16,163 nt of DNA from Phycisphaerae bacterium (GTDB taxonomy: Bacteria; Planctomycetota; Phycisphaerae; UBA1845; PWPN01), in the NCBI GenBank assembly GCA_003557125.1, contig PWPN01000239.1:1-16163 (forward strand), written 5' to 3'. The notes under the pieces were generated by a model. The model had not been told where the DNA came from and did no database searches. It was given only the letters and a program-made list of their open reading frames with translations. The stretch's first letter is position 1. Each line of letters opens with the position of its first letter. The translations under genes were made by a program, and so were the position numbers. Below are positions 1-6,234 of this stretch, in pieces.

Positions 1-299
1 CCGCCCGTCGGCGGCCAGACCGGCGCGACGAGCGAGCCGATGACCAGGCCCCGCGCGCCGATCTTGTCCGCGAGCCGTTTCAGATCATCGTCGGACGAAT
101 CGATGTCCACGTGCGGCGCGCACAGGAACAGGTCGATGCCGTCGAAGCGGACGCCGTCCGCCCGGGCCGAGGCTGTCAGATCGAGCATCGTATCCAGCTC
201 GATGAGCGGCTCCTCGGCATCAGGGCCCTTGCCGACCACGCCCGGCCATGCCGCGTTGTGAAGTTTCGGATAGGTGTTCGCGGGATTGGAAGAAGACAT
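1..299 (-). CDS. Probable sugar phosphate isomerase/epimerase-like TIM-barrel protein (N-terminal part, 3' end outside window)
   Basis: The first 99 codons are visible, starting at the ATG at 299-297, and the frame stays open to the window edge. A good ribosome binding site (AGGTGA in TGAGGTGAAAG) sits just upstream. The visible protein begins MSSSNPANTYPKLHNAAWPG and later has a strand-like stretch GVRFDGIDLFL, an acidic DIDSSDDDLKRLADKIGARG helix region and another strand (LVIGSLVAPVW). This strand-helix-strand order, with a helix leading into a hydrophobic strand, resembles the start of xylose-isomerase-like/AP-endonuclease-2 barrels (IolE/YcjR-type sugar isomerases and epimerases). I see no signal peptide. 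The substrate cannot be named: the metal-binding residues of this family lie in the missing part. It lies 40 nt downstream of hicA and is probably co-transcribed with it and with the upstream cupin gene. The family call rests on recognition of a fragment and is moderate; that it is a real gene is much surer. Confidence 0.62.
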   Translation of the reverse strand, partial: MSSSNPANTYPKLHNAAWPGVVGKGPDAEEPLIELDTMLDLTASARADGVRFDGIDLFLCAPHVDIDSSDDDLKRLADKIGARGLVIGSLVAPVWPPTG

Positions 300-339
300 C
301 TTTCACCTCAATAGTTCGAGTTGAAAAAGAAAATAAGCA

Positions 340-564
340 TTACAGAAGCGACACGAATTTCTCGACGGTGATCCCCGCTTCTCGGATCAGTTTCCGTAGC
401 GTTCCCTTGGCCAACTCACGATGGCGGGGTACGCTGAGCCGGCGATGCGGCGGATCGTTCTGCCGCAGAATCAGATGACTGCCGCTCTGGTGGTCGAGAG
501 AGTAACCGCACTTCTCGAACACGCGCACCGCATCCTGCCCTGAAATCGCCGGCAGTTTGCTCAA
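340..564 (-). CDS. hicA: HicA family mRNA interferase toxin
   Basis: A 74-residue protein of normal HicA length (about 60-85). HicA toxins are small dsRBD-fold ribonucleases that cleave mRNA and are neutralised by HicB. The family signature is intact: a hydrophobic start (KLPAISGQDAV), then GSHLIL with the catalytic histidine at about residue 30, then SVPRHRELAKGTLRKLIREAGI at about residues 44-65, the most conserved HicA block. The start is taken as TTG at 564-562. No ATG fits, the family N-terminus begins at this point, and a consensus Shine-Dalgarno GGAGGT (571-576) lies 6 nt upstream. The start overlaps the hicB stop as TTGA, so translation is probably coupled. The gene order hicB-hicA is one of the two orders known for this family. 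The toxin looks intact; activity is inferred from residues only. Confidence 0.88.
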   Translation of the reverse strand: MSKLPAISGQDAVRVFEKCGYSLDHQSGSHLILRQNDPPHRRLSVPRHRELAKGTLRKLIREAGITVEKFVSLL

Positions 565-773
565 AGCGTGACCTCCACGGTGTCTTCCCAGATGGCCGGC
601 GGGATCGGCTCATCGTGCTTCTGGAGGCTGGCCAGGTAACCGGCGATCGCATCTTTGATGTTGTGCAGGGCTTCGTCGCGCGTGCTCCCCTGGCTGATAC
701 AACCTGGCAACGCGGGGCACTCGGCCACGAAAGCACCATCCTCATCCTGTTCGATCAGCACGCGATAGCGCAT
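561..773 (-). CDS. hicB: HicB family antitoxin, short form without a DNA-binding domain
   Basis: A 70-residue protein with the partial RNase H-like HicB fold, which binds and blocks HicA. Visible signature: MRYRVLIEQDEDGAFVAECP at the N-terminus, then LPGCISQGSTRDEALHNIKDAI at about residues 22-43, the classic HicB core. The protein ends about 27 residues after this core, so it lacks the C-terminal ribbon-helix-helix or helix-turn-helix domain that longer HicB antitoxins use to repress their own promoter. I chose the ATG at 773 rather than the in-frame TTG at 788, because GAGGAA lies 7 nt upstream of the ATG and the family begins here. It begins 30 nt after the cupin stop, too little room for an obvious separate promoter, and its last 4 nt overlap hicA. 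Short HicB proteins without a DNA-binding domain are known in other genomes. Confidence 0.88.
   Translation of the reverse strand: MRYRVLIEQDEDGAFVAECPALPGCISQGSTRDEALHNIKDAIAGYLASLQKHDEPIPPAIWEDTVEVTL
571..576 (-). promoter_or_regulatory. Consensus ribosome binding site of hicA, inside hicB
   Basis: On the minus strand GGAGGT is followed by CACGCT and then the TTG start of hicA at 564. This match to the anti-Shine-Dalgarno core is the strongest in the window, and it decides in favour of the TTG start. Because it lies within the last codons of hicB, toxin translation depends on ribosomes finishing hicB or on independent loading here. Confidence 0.8.
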
Positions 774-803
774 CGCATCATTCCTCAATCCACCGTTCGG
801 CTT

Positions 804-2066
804 TCAATTTGCCTGCTTCCTGTAGTCGCCCACGTCGGGCATGTTGTCGTGGACGTCCGGGCCGAAGTAGCGCAGACCGACGAGCGGCTCGTTGCCGGTA
901 TTCTCGATCTCGACGCCCGCGACGGCTGCTTCGTGCGAGATGAAGACCTCGTCCTCGGTCTCCTGGCCGAAGCGGATCGTCACCGGCGTCTGGAGTCGCA
1001 TCTTGCCGATTCGGCCGCTGCCCTGAATGGTGATCCATCCGCTCGCGCCGGGGTCCTTGAGCGTACACTTGGCACCCGGCTCGATGACCAGCTCCTTGGC
1101 GCTGACGAACTGATGACCGTCGCCCTTTCCGTAGCAGATCCAACGGTCCGTGTAACCCGGCCCGCTGGTAGCCTTGTCCACGATCGGCACGAGGTGGTTG
1201 TGCTCGACGAAGTGCGTATCGACGTTCTTGTCCCAGTCGAGCTGTTCGATGATGTAGTCGAGATCCTGGTGCTTGTCCTTGGGAACGTCCTTGACAAGAA
1301 GATCCCACGGCACGAACCGCCCCTCGACGATGTTCTGGAACATCCCGAACACGTCCGAGCCCCACTGCGGCTCATAGGTGCACAGCGAACCCGGCGCATG
1401 AAGGACGCCGGCCGGGATGAGCCAGCCGGTCCCGCGTTTGAGCCGATAGGCCCGCGACAGGTCGAGGATGCCGTTGTCGCCCTTGTTCCAGTTTTCGAGG
1501 CAACGGCGGAGATCCTGCTTGCTCGTGCCCGGCTCGAGCCCCATGAACGTATAAGGAAAATTGTTATCGACGTTGTTCAGCTGCGGAGGGAAATAGTACA
1601 TTTCGGGCTTGCCCTCCTGGTCGGTCAGGCGGGCGTGCTCGGGCTTCTGATGCATGTGGTGCGGGATCGGGCCCATGTTGTCGAAGAACTTCGAGTACAC
1701 CGGCCAGCGGTTGTACTTGGCGAACATGTCCTTGCCGATGAGCCGATCGCCGGCCGTGGCCACCGCGTCGCGCAGCAGAAACCGCCGACCCTCGAAAATC
1801 GCGTAGCTGAGCCCCTCATCCGGCGTGCGGTTCTCGTTCATCGCCTCGGTCGTGCTGGCGAACCAGCGTTCGTCGATGCCGCCCCGGTCGGCCCCGAGGG
1901 CATAATAATCGGCCGGGTGGAGCTTGATCCGACGGCCGGGGTGCAGGAAGCTGCGCGGCACCCAGGCCGGTGCGAGGCGAAGAAGCCCCCCGCCCGCGTC
2001 CAGGGCGGAATCGAGAACCTTGTCCAGCTTTTCCGTCACGACCGGTTTGGGTTGATTTTCGGGCAT
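804..2066 (-). CDS. Cupin protein resembling class I mannose-6-phosphate isomerase
   Basis: A 420-residue cytoplasmic-type protein with no signal peptide or membrane segment. The central region (about 124-226) looks like the catalytic cupin of class I phosphomannose isomerases: a histidine-rich motif IPHHMHQKPEHA at 134-145, GKPEMYYFPP at 152-161, and IPAGVLHAPG at 217-226, which resembles the PAG-x-x-HA motif supplying the last metal ligand. H137, H139, E155 and H223 are the likely ligands, by analogy. A second beta-rich stretch (about 325-400) may be another cupin fold. The N-terminal 120 residues, with a conserved-looking HPADYYALGADRGGIDERWF block, are unlike E. coli ManA. Sugar isomerisation is therefore plausible but the substrate is unknown. 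The start ATG at 2066 has only a weak upstream GGGA, but it lies just below a promoter-like sequence. It leads a likely operon with hicBA and a barrel isomerase. Confidence 0.72.
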   Translation of the reverse strand: MPENQPKPVVTEKLDKVLDSALDAGGGLLRLAPAWVPRSFLHPGRRIKLHPADYYALGADRGGIDERWFASTTEAMNENRTPDEGLSYAIFEGRRFLLRDAVATAGDRLIGKDMFAKYNRWPVYSKFFDNMGPIPHHMHQKPEHARLTDQEGKPEMYYFPPQLNNVDNNFPYTFMGLEPGTSKQDLRRCLENWNKGDNGILDLSRAYRLKRGTGWLIPAGVLHAPGSLCTYEPQWGSDVFGMFQNIVEGRFVPWDLLVKDVPKDKHQDLDYIIEQLDWDKNVDTHFVEHNHLVPIVDKATSGPGYTDRWICYGKGDGHQFVSAKELVIEPGAKCTLKDPGASGWITIQGSGRIGKMRLQTPVTIRFGQETEDEVFISHEAAVAGVEIENTGNEPLVGLRYFGPDVHDNMPDVGDYRKQAN

Positions 2067-2113
2067 GTGTCTGTTCCCATAAAAGGTTTCGAGATAGGAC
2101 CGTTTTAAACACA

Positions 2114-2142
2114 GGAATAACGGGCCGAACTGGGGGTGTCAA
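2114..2142 (-). promoter_or_regulatory. Sigma-70-like promoter candidate for the cupin-hicBA-isomerase unit
   Basis: In the 223-nt gap after glgX the minus strand reads TTGACA (2142-2137), a perfect -35 box, then 17 nt, then TATTCC (2119-2114), which matches the first three bases of the -10 consensus. It lies about 50 nt upstream of the cupin start. The perfect -35 and exact spacing are suggestive, but the -10 is poor and the host's sigma factor preferences are unknown. The rest of the gap (2067-2289) shows no convincing terminator or small gene. Confidence 0.45.
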
Positions 2143-2289
2143 GCGATAATCTGCCTGTGAGCGAAGGTCCCAAACGAGCCAAAGCCCGCCCGACGTAGCC
2201 GATTGCGAATTGTTGCTTTCAGACGATCCAAGGTATTGTAAACGGGACACAGCGTAGAGATCGCCTCGGCCGACATCGTCGGAACCGGA

Positions 2290-4413
2290 TCAGCGGAGCC
2301 GGAATAGCGCCAGCGAGCGGTCGGCCAGATCGTATGCTTCACCGCCGCGGAGAAGCCGCTGGCGGCGCGTGCCCTCGGGTTCGCGCGTGTCGAAGAGCAG
2401 ATCCCACCGTTGCGTCCCGCGCAACGTGGGCAGAACGAACGTGACGGACGTTCCGTCCGCGTTCAAAAGCATCAGCAGCGTTTCATCGACGATCCGATTG
2501 CCCCGCGTATCGATCTCGTCGATCCCGTCGCCGGCCAGCCGGAGGCCGAAACATTTCAGATCCGAGTCGCTCCAATCCGCATCGGTCATCTCATGGCCGT
2601 CGGGACGTATCCAGGCGAGATCCTTGACTTCCGAGCCGCTGATCCGGCGTCCCTGGAAGAATTTGCGCCGCCTCAGAACGGGCCTTTCATGAAACATCGC
2701 TGCCAGCGTTCGCGTGAACTTGAGCAGGTCGCGCGCTTCCTTATCGAGTTCCCAGTTGACCCACGAGATTTCGTTGTCCTGGCAGTAGGGGTTGTTGTTG
2801 CCGTTCTGGGTACGGTTGATCTCGTCCCCGCCGCAGAGCATCGGCACGCCCTGCGACAGGAACAGCGTCGCCAGGAAATTGCGCTGCTGACGGGCGCGAA
2901 GCGTGCGGATCTCCGGGTCGTCCGTGGGGCCTTCCGCACCGCAGTTCCAGCTCAGATTGTGGTCGGTCCCGTCTCGGCTGTCTTCCTGGTTGGCCTCGTT
3001 GTGTTTTTCGTTGTAGCTGACGAGGTCGCGCAGCGTAAAGCCGTCGTGGGCTGTGACGAAGTTGATGCTCGCATAAGGGCGACGGCTCGTCTGTTCGTAG
3101 AGGTCGCTGCTGCCGGTGAGCCGATAGGCCAGGTCCGCGACCTGGCCCGGGTCGCCCTTCCAATACCGCCGTACCGTATCGCGGTACTTGCCGTTCCACT
3201 CGGCCCAGAGGACGGGGAAGTTGCCGACCTGGTAGCCGCCCTCGCCGAGATCCCACGGCTCGGCGATGAGCTTGACCTGCGAAAGAACGGGGTCCTGGTG
3301 GATGATGTCGAAAAACGCACCGAGGCGGTTTACGTCGTGCAACTCGCGCGCCAGCGCCGAAGCCAGGTCGAACCGGAACCCGTCGACGTGCATTTCGAGC
3401 ACCCAGTAGCGCAGACTGTCCATGATGAGCTGGAGCACGCGCGGGTGGGTCATGTTGAGCGAGTTCCCACAGCCGGTGTAATCGACGTAGTAGCGGCGGT
3501 CCTCTTCGGAAAGTCGATAATAGGCCGAATTATCGATCCCTCGGAAACACAGCGTGGGGCCCATGTGGTGCCCTTCCGCGGTATGGTTGTAGACGACGTC
3601 GAGGATCACCTCCATCCCCTCGCGGTGGAGTGTGCGGACCATGCTCTTGAACTCGTTGGCCTGCTGGCCGAGGACTCCGGACTGGGCGTACCGCACATCG
3701 GGAGCGAAGTACCCGATCGAATTGTAGCCCCAGTAGTTGGTGAGTCCCTGATCGACAAGGTACCGGTCGGCGACGAACTGGTGGACGGGCATCAACTCGA
3801 TCGCGGTGACACCGAGCTTGTGGAGGTAGTCGATCACCGGTTGGCAGCTCAGCCCCGCGAAGGTACCGCGCAGCTCTGGCGGCACTTGCGGGTGGCGGGC
3901 CGTGAAGCCTTTGACGTGCAGCTCGTAGATAATCGTCTGGTGCCACTGTGTCCGGGGAGGCCGATCGTCGCCCCAACTGAAAGCCGGGTCGATCACCACC
4001 GATTTGGGCACATGCGGCGCGCTGTCCCGCCCGTCCCAGGACAAGTCCTCGTCCTCATGCCCGATCTCGTACCCGAAGGTGCTGTCGTTCCACTGGATCG
4101 TCCCGGCAATGGCCTTGGCATAGGGATCGAGCAACAGCTTGGAGGGGTTGAAACGGTGGCCGGCCGAAGGTTCGTAAGGCCCATGCACCCGGTAACCATA
4201 AAGCAGCCCCGGGCGCGCATCCGGCAGATAAACGTGCCAGACCTGGTCGGTGTGTTCGGTCATCCAGACCTTGGCGGTCTCCTGCCGCCCGTCCTCCCCG
4301 TCGAAAAGGCACAGTTCGACACCCGTCGCATTCTCCGAAAACAGCGCGAAGTTCACGCCGCCGCCGTCCCATGTCGCTCCGAGCGGATAAGGTTTGCCGG
4401 GCCATACGTTCAT
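2290..4413 (-). CDS. glgX: Glycogen/maltooligosaccharide debranching enzyme (GlgX/TreX type)
   Basis: A 707-residue GH13_11 (isoamylase/GlgX) enzyme that hydrolyses alpha-1,6 branches of glycogen or limit dextrins. The start [20 protein letters not shown] leads into an N-terminal CBM48-like domain (about 7-110), then the barrel. Catalytic residues are in place: nucleophile D349 in [13 protein letters not shown], acid/base E385 in LIAEPWDLG and stabiliser D457 in [12 protein letters not shown]. The block [19 protein letters not shown] is typical of the family. The length is nearer Sulfolobus TreX (about 718) than E. coli GlgX (657). Its position 66 nt after treZ, as in treX-treY-treZ clusters, suggests it supplies linear chains to TreY. 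The ATG at 4413 has AAGGAG 8 nt upstream. The C-terminal beta domain is complete, and the stop is at 2290-2292. Confidence 0.95.
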   Translation of the reverse strand: MNVWPGKPYPLGATWDGGGVNFALFSENATGVELCLFDGEDGRQETAKVWMTEHTDQVWHVYLPDARPGLLYGYRVHGPYEPSAGHRFNPSKLLLDPYAKAIAGTIQWNDSTFGYEIGHEDEDLSWDGRDSAPHVPKSVVIDPAFSWGDDRPPRTQWHQTIIYELHVKGFTARHPQVPPELRGTFAGLSCQPVIDYLHKLGVTAIELMPVHQFVADRYLVDQGLTNYWGYNSIGYFAPDVRYAQSGVLGQQANEFKSMVRTLHREGMEVILDVVYNHTAEGHHMGPTLCFRGIDNSAYYRLSEEDRRYYVDYTGCGNSLNMTHPRVLQLIMDSLRYWVLEMHVDGFRFDLASALARELHDVNRLGAFFDIIHQDPVLSQVKLIAEPWDLGEGGYQVGNFPVLWAEWNGKYRDTVRRYWKGDPGQVADLAYRLTGSSDLYEQTSRRPYASINFVTAHDGFTLRDLVSYNEKHNEANQEDSRDGTDHNLSWNCGAEGPTDDPEIRTLRARQQRNFLATLFLSQGVPMLCGGDEINRTQNGNNNPYCQDNEISWVNWELDKEARDLLKFTRTLAAMFHERPVLRRRKFFQGRRISGSEVKDLAWIRPDGHEMTDADWSDSDLKCFGLRLAGDGIDEIDTRGNRIVDETLLMLLNADGTSVTFVLPTLRGTQRWDLLFDTREPEGTRRQRLLRGGEAYDLADRSLALFRLR

Positions 4414-4479
4414 GATCGAGACTCCTTTTTCAACGCCCCTGTTCGCAAAGGCAGATGGACCCCCCGACGACTCAGCCGT

Positions 4480-6234
4480 TCAGTCGCGATCGATATCGGA
4501 CGCGTCAGGCCCCAGGATGACAACGCTCTCGGCCGGCAGTTCCATGTGACCGGGTAGCCGCCGAATCGGATCCTGGGAGCATAGCAGGCAACTTTGGGGC
4601 CGGTGACTGTCCACGGGGATTTCCCGGGGCTCGTCGGCGAAATTGCACAGCACGGTGATGGCGCCCCGCTCGACGACGAGCCAACGCGCCTGCTCGTCGA
4701 AATGCGTCCGGACGCGGTCGAGTCTCCCGTCGAGAAGATCCTTGTTTCGTTTTCGCAGGCGAATGAGTCGGCCATGCCAGTCGAGCAGGTCGCGATGCGG
4801 TGCGCGTTCGCGCTCGGCCCACTCGAGTTTCGAGCGTCGGAAGGTCGCAACGTCCTGCGGGTCGGGAATATCCTGGGGCTTCCACCCGAAGGCTGCGAAT
4901 TCCGAACGCCTCCCTTCGCGGACCGCGCGAGCGAGTTCCGGATCGGCATGGTCCGTGAAATAGAGGAAGGGCGCCGTCGCGCCCCATTCCTCGCCCTGAA
5001 ACCACATCGGCACAAAAGGCGAGGTGGCCACGAGGGCAGCGCCGATCTTCAGAGCCCCGACGCTCATGAGATGGCTGCTCCGGTCGCCCGTCGCACGGTT
5101 GCCGACCTGGTCGTGGTTCTGGAGGTAGCCGAGGAACCGATGCCCGCTCAAACCTGCGGGCGGCCGACCGTGACGGCGACGACGCGCGACCGAATAGCGA
5201 CCGTCGTACACGTACGCCTCGCACAAGGCCTTGGCCAGGTCGGCGAGTTTCCCGAAGTCCAGGTAGTAGCCCGCCCGTTCGCCCGTCAGCAGCGCGTGAA
5301 GCGCATGATGAAAATCGTCGCTCCATTGCGCATCGAGTCCGAAGCCCCCCGCCTCGCGCGGGCGGACGAGACGCGGGTCGTTCAGATCGCTTTCGGCGAT
5401 GAGCACGAGATGCCTGCCGAGACGGGCCTGAAGCGCGTCCGCCTGGGTCGCCAACTGTTCGAGAAAGTGGACAGCCGACTTGTCGAGCATCGCATGGACA
5501 GCGTCGATGCGGAGACCGTCGAAATGGTAGTCGCGCAGCCACATTAACGCGTTGTCGCAGAAGAACTGCCGCACCGGGTCGCTGAACGGGCCGTCGAAAT
5601 TGATGGCCTTGCCCCATGGCGTCGTGTAATGGTCCGTAAAGTAAGGCCCGTATTGTTCGAGATAATTGCCGACCGGGCCGAGGTGGTTGTAGACCACGTC
5701 GAGCAGCACCGCCAGGCCGCGTTGGTGACATGCGTCCACGAGCCGTTTCAAACCCGTCGGGCCGCCGTACGCGTGATGCGGTGCAAAGAGCGCGACCCCA
5801 TCGTAGCCCCAGCCCGCGTCCCCCGAAAACTCGGCCACGGGCATGAGCTCGACGTGCGTGACACCGAGTGACACGAGATGGTCGAGCTTATCACGGATGG
5901 CCTCGAAGGTCCCCTCGGGCGTGAAGGTGCCCACGTGCAGTTCGTACACGATGGCCGAGGCCAGCGGAGGAGGCTGCCAGTTACGATCGTGCCATTCGAA
6001 GAGCGTGTGATCCACGACGCGCGACGGCCCGTGAACGCCCTCCGGCTGCCAGGGCGAACGCGGGTCGGGCAGCGGAGGGCCGTCGTCGACGCGAAACGCG
6101 TAATCCGTACCGTCTTCAGCGTCCGCCTCGACGGACCACCACCCGTCCGGTTCCGCGCGCAGGGCCCGACGTCGGCCGCCGATCTCCAGCTCGAGCTCAC
6201 GGGCCTTGGGCGCCCAGACGCGGAACGTTCTCAT
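4480..6234 (-). CDS. treZ: Malto-oligosyltrehalose trehalohydrolase
   Basis: A 584-residue GH13_10 enzyme that cuts the alpha-1,4 bond next to the trehalosyl end of malto-oligosyltrehalose and releases trehalose, the second step after TreY. An N-terminal beta domain (MRTFRVWAPKARELELEIGG onward, about 1-85) precedes the barrel, where MPVAEFSGDAGWGYDGV, LLDVVYNHLGPVGNYL, nucleophile D244 (HFDGLRIDAVHAM), acid/base E281 (VLIAESDLND) and D375 (YLQNHDQVGNRATG) are intact. The motifs QNHDQVGNRA and NHLGPVGNYL are diagnostic of TreZ. The frame is open further upstream, but the added 118 residues would lie wholly within treY and lack family similarity. The ATG at 6234 shares one base with the treY stop (TGATG) and has AAGGATGG upstream, so translational coupling is likely. 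Length is normal for the family. Confidence 0.95.
   Translation of the reverse strand: MRTFRVWAPKARELELEIGGRRRALRAEPDGWWSVEADAEDGTDYAFRVDDGPPLPDPRSPWQPEGVHGPSRVVDHTLFEWHDRNWQPPPLASAIVYELHVGTFTPEGTFEAIRDKLDHLVSLGVTHVELMPVAEFSGDAGWGYDGVALFAPHHAYGGPTGLKRLVDACHQRGLAVLLDVVYNHLGPVGNYLEQYGPYFTDHYTTPWGKAINFDGPFSDPVRQFFCDNALMWLRDYHFDGLRIDAVHAMLDKSAVHFLEQLATQADALQARLGRHLVLIAESDLNDPRLVRPREAGGFGLDAQWSDDFHHALHALLTGERAGYYLDFGKLADLAKALCEAYVYDGRYSVARRRRHGRPPAGLSGHRFLGYLQNHDQVGNRATGDRSSHLMSVGALKIGAALVATSPFVPMWFQGEEWGATAPFLYFTDHADPELARAVREGRRSEFAAFGWKPQDIPDPQDVATFRRSKLEWAERERAPHRDLLDWHGRLIRLRKRNKDLLDGRLDRVRTHFDEQARWLVVERGAITVLCNFADEPREIPVDSHRPQSCLLCSQDPIRRLPGHMELPAESVVILGPDASDIDRD

Noticed and set aside
615..2108. 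A 497-codon open frame on the plus strand opposite the cupin gene
   Set aside because: Antisense shadow of the cupin and hicB genes; composition is unlike a natural protein and it has no recognisable motif.
2139..2342. Small minus-strand ORFs in the glgX-cupin gap (67 and 144 codons)
   Set aside because: They overlap glgX or the cupin gene out of frame, have no family resemblance, and contain the promoter-like sequence.
2410..4557. A 715-codon open frame on the plus strand opposite glgX
   Set aside because: It is a full antisense shadow of glgX, a common effect of GC-rich codon use. The translation is rich in V, A, R, E and D with no recognisable domain, and the minus-strand gene is certain.
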